Of a stretch of DNA of 64,000 nt, positions 1 through 8,526 are shown in pieces. This DNA comes from Croceibacterium segetis (GTDB taxonomy: Bacteria > Pseudomonadota > Alphaproteobacteria > Sphingomonadales > Sphingomonadaceae). A program made the position numbers and the translations under genes. The DNA is taken from NCBI RefSeq assembly GCF_011320115.1, contig NZ_JAANOZ010000008.1:62001-126000 (forward strand), written 5' to 3'. Each line of letters opens with the position of its first letter. Within the stretch, counting starts at the first letter, position 1. The notes beneath the pieces were generated by a model. It saw nothing but the letters and a program-made list of their open reading frames with translations, was not told where the DNA came from and searched no databases.

Positions 1-483
1 GCCGTTGGCGGGATTGGTAACCACGCCCTTCGACGTGGTCAGCGAGGAGGCGGTCACGCCCCAACGCTTCGCGGCGGCCTCGAGCAGCATGGCCCGGCCG
101 GCCGCGCCGACCTGGCGCATCGGAATCCAGTTCATCGGCGTGGCGAAGCTGCCGCCGGCGAGCTGGGGCCCGTATTTCCTGGAGTCGGAATCGCCCTGCA
201 CGATCGCGACCTTATCCCAGTCGGCGTCGAGTTCCTCGGCGATCAGCATCGGCAGCATCGTCTTGATGCCCTGACCGATTTCCGGGTTCTTGCCGACGAT
301 GGTGATCGCGCCGTCGGGCGCGATGGTCACGAAGGCGTTGAGCGGCGCGGCCTGGGCCGAGCCGGTGGCGGCGCGGGCGATGCCGGGGATCGTCGCGGAG
401 AGCATGAGCCCGCCGCCGGCGAGCACGCTCGCCTTGAGCAGCGTGCGGCGCGATACCTGCATGGTTTCAGCGAGCTCAGACAT
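1..483 (-). CDS. Isoquinoline 1-oxidoreductase beta-like molybdopterin subunit (5' part only)
   Basis: The N-terminal 161 residues of a large molybdenum-hydroxylase subunit are present; the rest lies beyond the left edge. Residues about 10-40 form a twin-arginine signal (SRRTLLKA followed by a hydrophobic stretch and an ARA-type cleavage site), so the complex is expected in the periplasm. After the signal come the aldehyde-oxidase-type motif GKNPEIGQGIKTMLPMLIAE and a GGSFAT stretch, as in IorB-family subunits. The start ATG at 483-481 overlaps the end of the upstream 2Fe-2S subunit gene by 8 nt, which shows translational coupling of the two subunits. The substrate cannot be deduced: IorAB relatives oxidise N-heterocycles or aldehydes. 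Confidence 0.88.
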   Translation of the reverse strand, partial: MSELAETMQVSRRTLLKASVLAGGGLMLSATIPGIARAATGSAQAAPLNAFVTIAPDGAITIVGKNPEIGQGIKTMLPMLIAEELDADWDKVAIVQGDSDSRKYGPQLAGGSFATPMNWIPMRQVGAAGRAMLLEAAAKRWGVTASSLTTSKGVVTNPANG

Positions 484-946
484 CGGCGGTGGCTCCTTCC
501 TTGGCGGCGATCTGGATCGCCTCGCGGATGCGGCCGTAGCAGGCGCAACGGCAGATGTTGCCCTGCATGGCGCTGTCCACCTCGGCTTGGCTGGGGTTCG
601 GATTCTTTGCCAGCAAGGCGCTCGCGGTCATCAGCTGCCCGGCCTGGCAATAGCCGCACTGCATGACGTCGACGTCGAGCCAGGCTTTCTGCAACGCCCT
701 GCCGAGCGGCGTTTCGCCCAGATGCTCGATGGTCGAGATCTTCTTGCCGGCGAGCGAACCAACCGGCGCCGAGCAGCTGCGCGTCGCCACCCCGTCGACA
801 TGCACCGTGCAGGCGCCGCACAGGCCCATGCCGCAACCGAACTTGGTGCCTACCATGCCGAGCTCGTTCCTGAGCGCCCACAGCAGGGGCATGTCGTCGG
901 GCACGTCGAGCGTTCGCGTCTCGCCGTTGATGGTCAGCGTGGCCAT
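476..946 (-). CDS. (2Fe-2S)-binding subunit of an IorA-type molybdenum hydroxylase
   Basis: A 156-residue electron-transfer subunit. It has a plant-type ferredoxin cluster motif (CGMGLCGACTV, about residues 41-51, with a further Cys after it) and a second all-helical [2Fe-2S] domain with CGYCQAG and NICRCACYGRI. This is the usual two-cluster layout of IorA/XdhC-like small subunits. Translation starts at ATG 946 behind GGAGG; an in-frame upstream extension would run into the glycerate kinase gene. The start overlaps the end of the upstream kinase gene by 13 nt, and the stop overlaps the start of the IorB-like gene, so the two hydroxylase subunits form a coupled pair. Confidence 0.93.
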   Translation of the reverse strand: MATLTINGETRTLDVPDDMPLLWALRNELGMVGTKFGCGMGLCGACTVHVDGVATRSCSAPVGSLAGKKISTIEHLGETPLGRALQKAWLDVDVMQCGYCQAGQLMTASALLAKNPNPSQAEVDSAMQGNICRCACYGRIREAIQIAAKEGATADV

Positions 947-1845
947 GAGAATCCTCCGGAAGTCCGGACAAAGTCTACACGGATCAGGGCTTGGTGGAAA
1001 CCCCGCGTTGGCCGCTGGTCGCGGTCGATTTCGACGAGGATGTCCGCGCGCCCCGGCATTTCGGCGAACATCCATTCGGTCAGCCGCTGGTAATGGGCCA
1101 GAAAGCGCTCGAGCGCGGCGTCATCCATCACCGCCGGCCCTGCACCGAGCTTGTGTTCCTGCAGTCGCCGATGGGCGCGCACGGCCGCGAAATCGGGTAC
1201 CTTGAGCATGATCAGCAGGTCGATCCGTGCGAACAGCTCGGCGTAGTCGGTGGCGAGGCGGCGATTGACCTCGAGGCGCCAGGTTCCATCGGCATCTTCG
1301 GTTCGCTCGAGCTCGTTAACCGGCTCTCGCAAGTCGGCCGCGGGCTGCGGCGCGGCACCGACGCACCAGCCTTCGAACAGGACGACCTGAATCGGCCCTT
1401 TGACAGGCCGCCTTTCAGGCGCGCGGTCGTCCGCCGCCTTGTCGAAAATCGGCAGGTCGGCGTCCTTTCCGGCGACCAGCCGGTCGAGGATCGCCATGCC
1501 GAGCTCGACGTCGTGCGTGCCGGGCACGCCGCGCGTGGCGAAGAGCGGATGACGATCTGCGGCGGCTTTGTGCCGCTCCGCGCGCGTCAGGTAGAGATCG
1601 TCGAGCGAAAGCCTGACGCCGACCTGGTTGTGCTCGACCAGCAGCACTTCGAGGAACTTGCACAGAGTGGACTTGCCCGAGCCCTGGGCGCCGTTGATGC
1701 CGACGATCAGCGGCTTGCCCCCGGGACTTTCGGCGTAGCGCTCGGCGATGTCCTCGCTGAGCGGGCGCCAGTACTTGTCGGCGATCTCGCGGTAGTCGGC
1801 CGGCAGTCCTTCCGCCTCAATCAAGCGTTCGATCGCGCTGCTCAT
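934..1845 (-). CDS. Glycerate kinase-like P-loop kinase
   Basis: A 303-residue kinase with a Walker A motif near residue 50 (GINGAQGSGKST) and the family features SLDDLYLT and LFEGWCVG, which match the plant-type D-glycerate 3-kinase / YggC / Tda10 family. It would phosphorylate D-glycerate to 3-phosphoglycerate in the cytoplasm. Its start overlaps the stop of the upstream 2-hydroxyacid dehydrogenase by 4 nt (ATGA). That pairing suggests a route from hydroxypyruvate or glyoxylate through D-glycerate into glycolysis. Substrate is inferred from family and context; uridine- or pantothenate-kinase-like members share the fold. Confidence 0.82.
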   Translation of the reverse strand: MSSAIERLIEAEGLPADYREIADKYWRPLSEDIAERYAESPGGKPLIVGINGAQGSGKSTLCKFLEVLLVEHNQVGVRLSLDDLYLTRAERHKAAADRHPLFATRGVPGTHDVELGMAILDRLVAGKDADLPIFDKAADDRAPERRPVKGPIQVVLFEGWCVGAAPQPAADLREPVNELERTEDADGTWRLEVNRRLATDYAELFARIDLLIMLKVPDFAAVRAHRRLQEHKLGAGPAVMDDAALERFLAHYQRLTEWMFAEMPGRADILVEIDRDQRPTRGFHQALIRVDFVRTSGGFSWPR

Positions 1846-2810
1846 GCGACGCGATCGGGGAGGGGGCGGCCCTCGGCCCAGGCGACGACGTTGGCCAGCG
1901 CGCGTTCGCCCATAGCGATGCGGGTCTCGCGGGTGGCGCTGCCGAGGTGCGGCAGGAGCACGACGTTTTCGAGGTCGAGCAACTCCTCGGGCACCTGCGG
2001 CTCGGCGGGGTAAACGTCGAGCCCGGCGCCGGCGAGGTGGCCGCTGCGCAGCGTCTCGGCAAGCGCCGCATGGTCGATCACGCCGCCGCGAGCGGTGTTG
2101 ATGAGGTAGCTGCCCGGCTTCATCGTCGCGAGCGCCTCGGCGCCGATCAGGCCCTGGGTCTCGGCACCGCCGGGCACGTGCAGGGAGACGAAGTCCGACT
2201 CCGCGAGCAGGTCGTTCAGCTCGGGATAGAACTGCGCATCGAGCTCGCGCGTCACGTCCGGCAGCGCCTCGCGCCGGCCGTAGTAGGCGATCTTCATCCC
2301 GAAACCGTGATGGGCCCGCCGGGCGGTGGCGATGCCGATGCGGCCGAAGCCGACGAGGCCGAGGACCTTGTCCTTGAGCGAGGAGCCGATGAGATGCGTC
2401 GGCCGCCAGCCTCGCCAGCGGCCCGCGCGCAGCTCGCGCTCGCCTTGTCCGGCGCGGCGGGCGGCCATCAGCAGTAGCGTCATCGCCAGGTCCGCGGTCG
2501 CGTCGGTCAGCACGCCGGGAGTATTGGTGACCGCAATCCTCTTCGCCTTCGCCGCGGCGATGTCGATGTGATCGAAACCGACGCCGTAGTTCGCGATGAG
2601 TTTCACGCGGTCACCGGCGGCAATCACGTCGGCGTCGATCCGGTCGGACACCGTCGGACACAACACGTCGTACTCGCCCATCGCCGCCGAGAGGCCGGCC
2701 TGCCCGAGCGGGGCATCACCTTCCCTGAAGGTGACCTCGAACCGCTCGGCCAGCTGCCGCTCGACTTCCTCCGGCCAGCGCCGAGTGACGAGAACGCGCG
2801 CTTTCGCCAA
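1842..2810 (-). CDS. D-2-hydroxyacid dehydrogenase (glyoxylate/hydroxypyruvate reductase type)
   Basis: A 322-residue NAD(P)-dependent dehydrogenase. The Rossmann motif GLVGFGRIGIATARR lies near residue 150. Further motifs are NTARGGVIDHAAL (catalytic Arg region), GAGLDVYPAEP (Glu region) and LLPHLGSAT (catalytic His). It would reduce glyoxylate or hydroxypyruvate, the latter giving D-glycerate for the downstream kinase, with which it is translationally coupled. The start appears to be TTG at 2810, giving MAKARVLVTRRWP, the usual N-terminus of this family. It begins 3 nt after the stop of the upstream GST gene. Confidence 0.9.
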   Translation of the reverse strand: MAKARVLVTRRWPEEVERQLAERFEVTFREGDAPLGQAGLSAAMGEYDVLCPTVSDRIDADVIAAGDRVKLIANYGVGFDHIDIAAAKAKRIAVTNTPGVLTDATADLAMTLLLMAARRAGQGERELRAGRWRGWRPTHLIGSSLKDKVLGLVGFGRIGIATARRAHHGFGMKIAYYGRREALPDVTRELDAQFYPELNDLLAESDFVSLHVPGGAETQGLIGAEALATMKPGSYLINTARGGVIDHAALAETLRSGHLAGAGLDVYPAEPQVPEELLDLENVVLLPHLGSATRETRIAMGERALANVVAWAEGRPLPDRVA

Positions 2811-2813
2811 GCC

Positions 2814-3653
2814 TCAGGCCTTCATGCCTTCGGTGATCCGCTGGGTCTCGGCGCGGGTCGATTCCGGCCCGGTGTTGCGCTTGTGGATGCCGCCCTGGCC
2901 TTGCGGCATGAACAGCGGTGGGTCGCCTTCGCGCTGCTTGAGGCCGAACAGGTTGAACAGCCCCGGATGCCGGCCCAGCCCGCCGAACATGTCGAGCAGG
3001 CTGTCGATCCACGGACGCAGCGGGTCGTCGTCGGCCAGCACGGGACTGTTCTTGCACACCGATGCGGTGAACAAGATCGAGCCGAGGATGCGGTAGTCGG
3101 CGTAGTTAGGCGTGTCGCCGCCGAGGTACTTGCCCTCGCGCAGCGCGATCCGCAGCGGCTCGAGCGCGGCGGAGATCTGCGGCAGGCGGTCCTCGTAGCC
3201 TTCCTGCATTTCCTCGAGCGTCTTGCCGAGCATCTTCTCGCGCGAATAGGTGATGTACTCGTGGTCCTCGGGAACGGCGAGGTCGCGGTAGCTGACGCAG
3301 TTGCAGCGCATCCACGGGCCGGTCGCGACTTGCCAGAACCAGGCGTCGAGCGCGCGGGTGACGATGGCGACGCTCGGGTGCGGAATCAGCATCGGCCGGT
3401 CGGGGTACTTCTCGTCGAGGTATTCGACGATGCCCCACGAATCGAGCACCCATTGGCCGTCGTCGACAATCGCTGGAAGGCGTTCGGTCTTGCCGCCTGT
3501 GCGTTCGGGAATTCCCGTGAAACCTCCGGGGACGACGTCGAGATCGAAGCCCTTGTGCTTGAGCGCGTATTTGGTCGCCCACACGAAGGGGCTGATCGTC
3601 GCGCCGGTCGACAGCGCGAGATCGTAAAAAGTGATGGTGTTGTCCGTGGCCAT
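2814..3653 (-). CDS. Glutathione S-transferase, LigE/LigP beta-etherase-like
   Basis: A 279-residue GST, longer than usual (about 200-220 aa) and close to the length of the sphingomonad beta-aryl-etherases LigE and LigP. Segments such as TKYALKHKGFD, VPGGFTGI, ERTGGK and VLDSWGIVEYLDEKYPDRPM closely resemble LigE as I remember it. The thioredoxin-like domain is at about residues 5-85, followed by an all-helical domain. LigE-type enzymes cleave the beta-ether bond of lignin dimers with glutathione. Whether this homologue has that activity cannot be seen, and no other lig genes are nearby. ATG 3653 lies behind GAGAGGAG. The divergent neighbour is a 2OG oxygenase gene. Confidence 0.9.
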   Translation of the reverse strand: MATDNTITFYDLALSTGATISPFVWATKYALKHKGFDLDVVPGGFTGIPERTGGKTERLPAIVDDGQWVLDSWGIVEYLDEKYPDRPMLIPHPSVAIVTRALDAWFWQVATGPWMRCNCVSYRDLAVPEDHEYITYSREKMLGKTLEEMQEGYEDRLPQISAALEPLRIALREGKYLGGDTPNYADYRILGSILFTASVCKNSPVLADDDPLRPWIDSLLDMFGGLGRHPGLFNLFGLKQREGDPPLFMPQGQGGIHKRNTGPESTRAETQRITEGMKA

Positions 3654-3766
3654 GGCGCGGCTCCTCTCGACAAGATTGACTTTGTCCGTTCTGCTACGAG
3701 GTGGCGGGACAAAAGGGAAGCGCGGATACTCTGGCGCGGCGCGCGGCTCATGTCTATTGCGAAGGC

Positions 3767-4684
3767 ATGACTGAAATCGCATCCGTTTCCCTGTCCCGTC
3801 CGCTCGCCGAATTCTCTCGCGAACTCGGCCAGTCGTTCGAAGAGTTCGGCTTTGCCATCGTCCGCGACCACGGCATCCCCGCCGAGCTGATCGCGCGGGC
3901 CGAAGAAGACTCGAAGGCGTTTTTCGCCCTGCCCGAGGCGGTGAAGCTCCAGTACAAGATTCCCGGCCAGGCCGGCGCGCGCGGTTACACGCCGTTCGGC
4001 ACCGAGCGGGCCAAGGACGCCGCGGTCCACGACCTCAAGGAGTTCTGGCACGTCGGCCGCACGCTCGAGCCGGGCGACCCGCTCGCGGCGTTCATGCCCG
4101 CCAACGTCTGGCCGGAAGAGCTGCCCGACTTCCGCCCGACCTTCGAGGCGCTGTTCGCCGCGTTCGAGGCGACCGGGCTGCGCATCCTTCAGGCGATCGC
4201 GCTGCACCTCGGGCTCGAGCGCGACTTCTTTGCGGCGACGGTCGAAAAGGGCAACTCGGTGCTGCGGCTGCTGCATTATCCGCCGGTGCCGCCCGAGGCC
4301 GAAGGGGCGGTGCGGGCGGCTGCGCATGAGGACATCAACACCATCACACTCTTGCTCGGCGCCGAAGAGGCCGGCCTCGAGCTGCTCGACAAGGGTGGCC
4401 GTTGGCGGCCGGTCTCGCCGCCGCCGGGCGCGCTCGCCGTCAACATCGGCGACATGCTCCAGCGCCTCACCGCGCATCGGCTGCGCTCGACCACGCACCG
4501 GGTGGTGAACCCCACCGGCGAGGCGGCGCGGCGCGCGCGCTACTCGATGCCCTTCTTTCTCCACTTCCGCTCGGACTTCCTGATCGAGCCGCTCCAGAGC
4601 TGCCGCGAGGGCGGGGTGGTCGAGCCGACGGTGACGGCGGACGAGTACCTCCAGCAGCGCCTGCGCGAGATCAACCTGGCCTAG
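3767..4684 (+). CDS. 2-oxoglutarate/Fe(II)-dependent oxygenase, isopenicillin N synthase family
   Basis: A 305-residue non-haem iron oxygenase. An N-terminal DIOX_N-like region (FGFAIVRDHGIP) is followed by the jelly-roll core. The iron ligands are visible as HED (near residue 187) and the distal His in RSTTHRVVNP, with the 2-oxoglutarate- or substrate-binding Arg-x-Ser in RARYSMPFF. The start chosen is ATG 3767, so that the N-terminus reads MTEIASVSLSRPLAEF. It is divergent from the GST gene, with a 113-bp shared upstream region. Its last four bases overlap the end of the convergent PanE-type gene. The substrate is unknown. Confidence 0.9.
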   Translation: MTEIASVSLSRPLAEFSRELGQSFEEFGFAIVRDHGIPAELIARAEEDSKAFFALPEAVKLQYKIPGQAGARGYTPFGTERAKDAAVHDLKEFWHVGRTLEPGDPLAAFMPANVWPEELPDFRPTFEALFAAFEATGLRILQAIALHLGLERDFFAATVEKGNSVLRLLHYPPVPPEAEGAVRAAAHEDINTITLLLGAEEAGLELLDKGGRWRPVSPPPGALAVNIGDMLQRLTAHRLRSTTHRVVNPTGEAARRARYSMPFFLHFRSDFLIEPLQSCREGGVVEPTVTADEYLQQRLREINLA

Positions 4685-5598
4685 GCGAGCTTCGCGTCCT
4701 CGAGCTTGACCAACCGCCAGAGCGTCTCGGTCACCGGCACCGCCACGCCCGCTTTCCGCGCCGCACGCACGATCGCGCCGTTGATCGCGTCGACTTCGGT
4801 CGGACGGCCCGCCTTCACGTCCTGCAGCATCGAGGCTTCGTGGTCGGCGTGGTCGGTCACCGAGACGACCGTGAGGTCGAGGATCGGCTGCGCCTGGATG
4901 GCGATGCCGCTGGCGTTGGCGGCCGCGACGCCTTCGAGCACCACCGCGCTGATCATCGCCTTGGCCTCGTCATGCGCGCCGAGAAAGCCCGGCGTGCGAC
5001 GGGTTAGCGCGCAAAGCGTGTTCATCGCCGCGTTGAAGATCGCCTTCGACCAGATCGCGGCCTGGATCTGAGGCTCGAGATGGGTCGGCAGGCCGCCCGC
5101 GGCGAGCAGGTCCGCAACCCGTTGCGCGAAGCCGGTATCGCCGCCGAACGCCGGGTAGATTTTCGAGCCGCCTTCTCCGTGGCTGCGCACCCGGCCCGAG
5201 CCGACGAGGTCCGAGGGCATGGTGCTGACGCCGGCGATGACCCGTTCGCGGGCGACGTGCCGCGCCACCGCCTCGTCGTTGCCGAGCCCGTTCTGCAGCG
5301 TGAGCACATGGGTGTCGGGCCCGATGATCGCCTTCACCCCTTCGAGGGCGACGTCGGTGTGGAAGGTCTTGGTGAACAGCACTAGGAGATCGGCGGCTTC
5401 GGTCGCTTGCTCTGGGCGCAGCGCGGGGAGCGGCAAGGTTTCGATTCCGGCACGAGTCTCCAGCTCGAGCCCCCGCGCGTTGATCGCGGCGATGTGCTCG
5501 GGGTTGACGTCGACCAGCGTCACTGCCGCGCCCGCGCGGTGGAACGCTGCGGCGTAAAGGCAGCCCATTGCACCCGCGCCGACCACCGCGACCCTCAT
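4681..5598 (-). CDS. 2-dehydropantoate 2-reductase (ketopantoate reductase family)
   Basis: A 305-residue NADPH-dependent reductase. It starts [19 protein letters not shown], a Rossmann GxGxxG at the very N-terminus. It continues with [12 protein letters not shown] and LQNGLGNDE in the cofactor domain, and [16 protein letters not shown] with the conserved Lys and Asn of the ApbA/PanE C-terminal domain. PanE makes pantoate for coenzyme A synthesis, but many genomes carry paralogues acting on other 2-oxoacids, so panE itself is not certain. The ATG at 5598 overlaps the stop of the upstream Nudix gene (ATGA). Confidence 0.88.
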   Translation of the reverse strand: MRVAVVGAGAMGCLYAAAFHRAGAAVTLVDVNPEHIAAINARGLELETRAGIETLPLPALRPEQATEAADLLVLFTKTFHTDVALEGVKAIIGPDTHVLTLQNGLGNDEAVARHVARERVIAGVSTMPSDLVGSGRVRSHGEGGSKIYPAFGGDTGFAQRVADLLAAGGLPTHLEPQIQAAIWSKAIFNAAMNTLCALTRRTPGFLGAHDEAKAMISAVVLEGVAAANASGIAIQAQPILDLTVVSVTDHADHEASMLQDVKAGRPTEVDAINGAIVRAARKAGVAVPVTETLWRLVKLEDAKLA

Positions 5599-6155
5599 TG
5601 TGCCGCGTCCTCGAGCAAGGCGGGGGCGAGCAGCATGAGCAGCTTCGAATCGATCGCCACATCGCGCTGGCGGAATGCAGCGACCGTTTCCACGATGCGG
5701 TCCAGCGGCACGCGATGGACGACGATGTCTTCGTGCTCGGTCCCCCCGCCTTCGCCGACTCGCGTTAACCCGGTCGCCTTGACCAGCGTGAACGTCTCGC
5801 CGAGCATTCCGGACGAGGAGGCGAACTCGCCGATCTCTTCCCACTGTGCCGCGCGATAGCCGGTTTCTTCCTCGAGCTCGCGCACGGCGCTTTCCAGCAC
5901 GGCCTCGCCTTCGGTTTCATCCCCGATCAGCCCGGCGGGAAACTCGAGGCAGTACTTGCCCAGCGGCACACGGTACTGCTCGACCAGGATCACTTCGCCC
6001 GCGTCGAGCGCCAGGATGGCCGCCGCGCGAATGCCGCGGGCGCGCCCAGCGTATTCCCAGCGCCCGCGGCGTTTGGCTTCGACAAACTTGCCGGCCCACT
6101 CGATGATTTCGGGGGCGTCGGCGTCGGCGTCGGGGGGCAGGGGGCGCTCGCTCAC
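5595..6155 (-). CDS. Nudix hydrolase (ADP-ribose pyrophosphatase-like)
   Basis: A 186-residue Nudix protein. The Nudix box is complete, running from [12 protein letters not shown] to [12 protein letters not shown] at about residues 77-102, with the REXXEE core that binds divalent cations. The preceding [16 protein letters not shown] is typical of the NudF/ADP-ribose pyrophosphatase branch. It probably cleaves ADP-ribose or a related nucleoside diphosphate sugar. The start appears to be GTG at 6155, only 9 nt after the TPM gene stop, and the stop is coupled to the PanE-type reductase start. Confidence 0.9.
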   Translation of the reverse strand: MSERPLPPDADADAPEIIEWAGKFVEAKRRGRWEYAGRARGIRAAAILALDAGEVILVEQYRVPLGKYCLEFPAGLIGDETEGEAVLESAVRELEEETGYRAAQWEEIGEFASSSGMLGETFTLVKATGLTRVGEGGGTEHEDIVVHRVPLDRIVETVAAFRQRDVAIDSKLLMLLAPALLEDAAQ

Positions 6156-6164
6156 GCCCGCCGC

Positions 6165-6839
6165 TTAGAGTTCGATAAGCCGGTCTGGCAACTCGTTTAC
6201 GTCACCGTCGGCGCGTGGGAGATGCTCGGCGAGCACCGTGCCGACCCGCTCGACCGCGGCGACAACGCCCGCGCCGCATTGGCCGCGCTTGAGCTCGATC
6301 AGCATCGCCGCCATGGCGTCGCCCCAGACTTCCGGCGCGACCTTGCTGGTGATCGCCTCGTCGGCCACGATCTCGGCGCGGCGCTCGCGCATCGACAGGT
6401 AGATGAGGATGCCGGTGCGCCCGGTGGTCCGGCGGTCGGTGCCGACCTTGAACAGCTCGAGCGCGCGGGCGTTCGCCCGGCGGCTCTTGATCGGGCCCGG
6501 AATGAGGAAGAACTTGAGCGGCTGCCACAGCTGGATCAGCCACATGCCGGCGAACTTGAGGATGCCGACGAACAGCGCCAGCCCGAAAATCCCGCGCGGA
6601 GTCCATTCGGCGTTCCATTTGCCGAGCAGGTGGTCGACCTGGCCGAGGTAGAAGTCGGGGAACCAGGTCAGAGTGGCGATTGCCGTAAAGGCTGCGATGG
6701 CTGCCCAGATCAGCGCGACGTCGCTGTACCCGTCGGAGCGGTCGGTGACCACGGTCACGATTTCACCGGCGGTATTCGCCTCGGCCGCGGAGACCGCCGC
6801 GCTCACCGCCAGGTGCTCGGCCTCGCTCAGGTGTGCCAT
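6165..6839 (-). CDS. TPM-domain membrane protein
   Basis: A 224-residue protein with an N-terminal amphipathic segment (AVSAAVSAAEANTAGEIV) and two or three hydrophobic segments between residues 35 and 110. A C-terminal TPM-like region follows (YLSMRERRAEIVADEAI, WGDAMAAMLIEL). It lies 2 nt after the stop of the upstream YgcG-like gene and is the third gene of a lemA-TPM-TPM operon. In other bacteria this gene trio is common and membrane-associated; its biochemical role is poorly defined. The start ATG at 6839 was chosen because the extension upstream would overlap the glycine-rich end of the preceding gene. Confidence 0.82.
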   Translation of the reverse strand: MAHLSEAEHLAVSAAVSAAEANTAGEIVTVVTDRSDGYSDVALIWAAIAAFTAIATLTWFPDFYLGQVDHLLGKWNAEWTPRGIFGLALFVGILKFAGMWLIQLWQPLKFFLIPGPIKSRRANARALELFKVGTDRRTTGRTGILIYLSMRERRAEIVADEAITSKVAPEVWGDAMAAMLIELKRGQCGAGVVAAVERVGTVLAEHLPRADGDVNELPDRLIEL

Positions 6840-6841
6840 GC

Positions 6842-7696
6842 CTACCAGCCCCCCGACGCGCCGCCGCCGCCCGACATGCCGCCGCCGAAGCCGCCGAAGC
6901 CGCCTCCACCGCCGCCGCCGAAGCTGCCGCTTCCAGCGCCACCACCCCAACCGCCGCCGCGATTGCTGTGGCTCGCCGCATTGAGGGCGCTCCACAGCAG
7001 GATATTGCCGACAGCGCTGCCCACGCCTCCACCGCCATAGCGCTGGCCGCGCCGGCGACGAAGCATCGGCAGGACCAGGAAGAACACGATGAACAGCGAC
7101 CAGGCGATGGCGCCGATGGGGATACCGTTGCCCTGCGAACGGTTTTTCTCCGCTGCCGCGGCCGCCTCGGCGATCGCTTTAGCGTCCTCGGGGCTCTTTG
7201 AAAGCTGGGTCAACATCGCGCCGACACCGGCTTCGATGCCTGCCGGAAAGTCGCCCTGCTTGAAGCGCGGGGTGATCTCGTCGCGGATGATCCGTCCGGA
7301 CAGGATGTCGGTAATATATGGGGTGAGACCGTAGCCTACCTCGATCCGCACCTTGTGCTCATTGGGCGCCACGAGCAGCAGCACGCCCGTGTCGCGCTCC
7401 GCGCCGCCGATACCCCATGCGGCGTAGAGCTTCTGGGCATAGTCCTCGATCGTATCGCCCTGCAAACTGTCGACGGTGGCGACGATCACCGCGTCTCCGG
7501 TGCGCGCGTCGAATTCACGCAGCCGCTGATCGAGCTGTGCTTCCTCCGCCGCCGGCAGCAGGTCCGCCTGGTCGTATATCGGCCCCTGCGGACGCGGCGG
7601 AAGGTCTTGCGCCACTGCCGGCGCCGTCAGGAACGCGATCAGCGCGAACCAAAGGCCGAGCCTGGTCACCGTGCGTACTCCAGCGGACTGCCTCAC
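6842..7696 (-). CDS. TPM-domain protein with Gly-rich C-terminus (YgcG family)
   Basis: A 284-residue exported membrane protein. A Sec signal peptide ends near AVAQD (residues 1-30). A TPM domain follows (about residues 35-175, with IYDQADLLP and TGDAVIVATVDSLQGD), then a transmembrane helix (IAWSLFIVFFLVLPML, about 195-212) and a low-complexity Gly tail (GGGGGGFGGFGGGMSGGGG). This is the standard YgcG layout. The start is GTG, overlapping the lemA stop as GTGA; an in-frame GTG six codons later is also possible. Co-transcription with lemA is inferred from the overlap. Confidence 0.9.
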   Translation of the reverse strand: MRQSAGVRTVTRLGLWFALIAFLTAPAVAQDLPPRPQGPIYDQADLLPAAEEAQLDQRLREFDARTGDAVIVATVDSLQGDTIEDYAQKLYAAWGIGGAERDTGVLLLVAPNEHKVRIEVGYGLTPYITDILSGRIIRDEITPRFKQGDFPAGIEAGVGAMLTQLSKSPEDAKAIAEAAAAAEKNRSQGNGIPIGAIAWSLFIVFFLVLPMLRRRRGQRYGGGGVGSAVGNILLWSALNAASHSNRGGGWGGGAGSGSFGGGGGGGFGGFGGGMSGGGGASGGW

Positions 7697-8376
7697 TGTC
7701 CGGCGGCGGCAGGTGCTGCGGTACTGGCCTGGCTGTTGTCGTTCGCCGGGGCGGCCGTGGGCGCGCCGGCCATGCCGGTGAAATTCACCGAGGGCGCATT
7801 CTGGGCGCCCTCCTCGGCCTTGAAATAAGCCAGCGGCTTGGCGCCATAGATGATCTTTGCGGCCATGATCGAGGGGAAGGTGCGAATGGTGGTGTTATAG
7901 TCCTGCGCCTTCTCGTTGTAGCGGTCGCGCTCGACGTTGATGCGGTTCTCCGAGCCTTCGAGCGCGGTCATCAGGTCGGCGAAGCGCGCCTGGCTCTGCA
8001 ATTGCGGATAGGCTTCGACCACCGTGCGCAGTTGGCCGAGCGCCTGCGTCAGCTGGTTCTGGGCCGCCTGGAACTTGGCGAATTCCTCGGGATTCGAAAG
8101 GTCGTCGGTGGTGATGTTGATCCCGGTCGCGCGGGCGCGGGCGTTGGTGACATTGGACAGGATCTGGTTTTCCGATCCGGCTGCCGCCTTGACCGATTCG
8201 ACGAGGTTGGGGATCAGGTCGGCGCGGCGCTGATACGCGCTCTGTACGGCGCCCCACTGAGACTTGGCCGCCTCTTCCTTGGTCGGAACCGTGTTGATCC
8301 CGCAACTGGCGAGACCGAACGCGGCGAGCGCGACGATGGCGAAACGTCCGAGACGCGAAACGAGCGGCATAGTCAT
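7693..8376 (-). CDS. LemA family protein
   Basis: A 227-residue LemA homologue. Residues 1-25 form a lipoprotein-like signal (ALAAFGLASCG), and a helical LemA domain follows, with AYQRRADLIPNLVESVKA and a FNxxxRTFPS-like motif seen here as YNTTIRTFPSIMAAKI. The C-terminal 30 residues are Ala/Pro-rich and disordered. LemA proteins are anchored in the envelope and usually sit next to TPM proteins, as here. Their role is unclear. It is divergent from mscL across 150 bp. Confidence 0.92.
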   Translation of the reverse strand: MTMPLVSRLGRFAIVALAAFGLASCGINTVPTKEEAAKSQWGAVQSAYQRRADLIPNLVESVKAAAGSENQILSNVTNARARATGINITTDDLSNPEEFAKFQAAQNQLTQALGQLRTVVEAYPQLQSQARFADLMTALEGSENRINVERDRYNEKAQDYNTTIRTFPSIMAAKIIYGAKPLAYFKAEEGAQNAPSVNFTGMAGAPTAAPANDNSQASTAAPAAAGQ

Positions 8377-8526
8377 TCAACCCTCCCGATGGGACCGTGG
8401 TGTATTGCATAGATAGCACGGCTGGACGGGCATTCAAGAATATCCGGAGAGCATCTGCCCTTGTGACCGCACGCGCCCGGTGGCAGGTTGTCGCCGTCGC
8501 GCGCTCGCAGGGGAGGAATTGCCGTC

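Noticed and set aside
4681-4684. Overlap of two stop codons as a sign of frameshift
   Set aside because: The two genes are convergent with complete C-termini. Four-base convergent overlaps recur in this window (purQ, rarD).
6842-6990. Gly-codon-rich run as a possible tandem repeat or CRISPR-like array
   Set aside because: It is the Gly-rich tail of the YgcG-like protein, with irregular units and no spacers.
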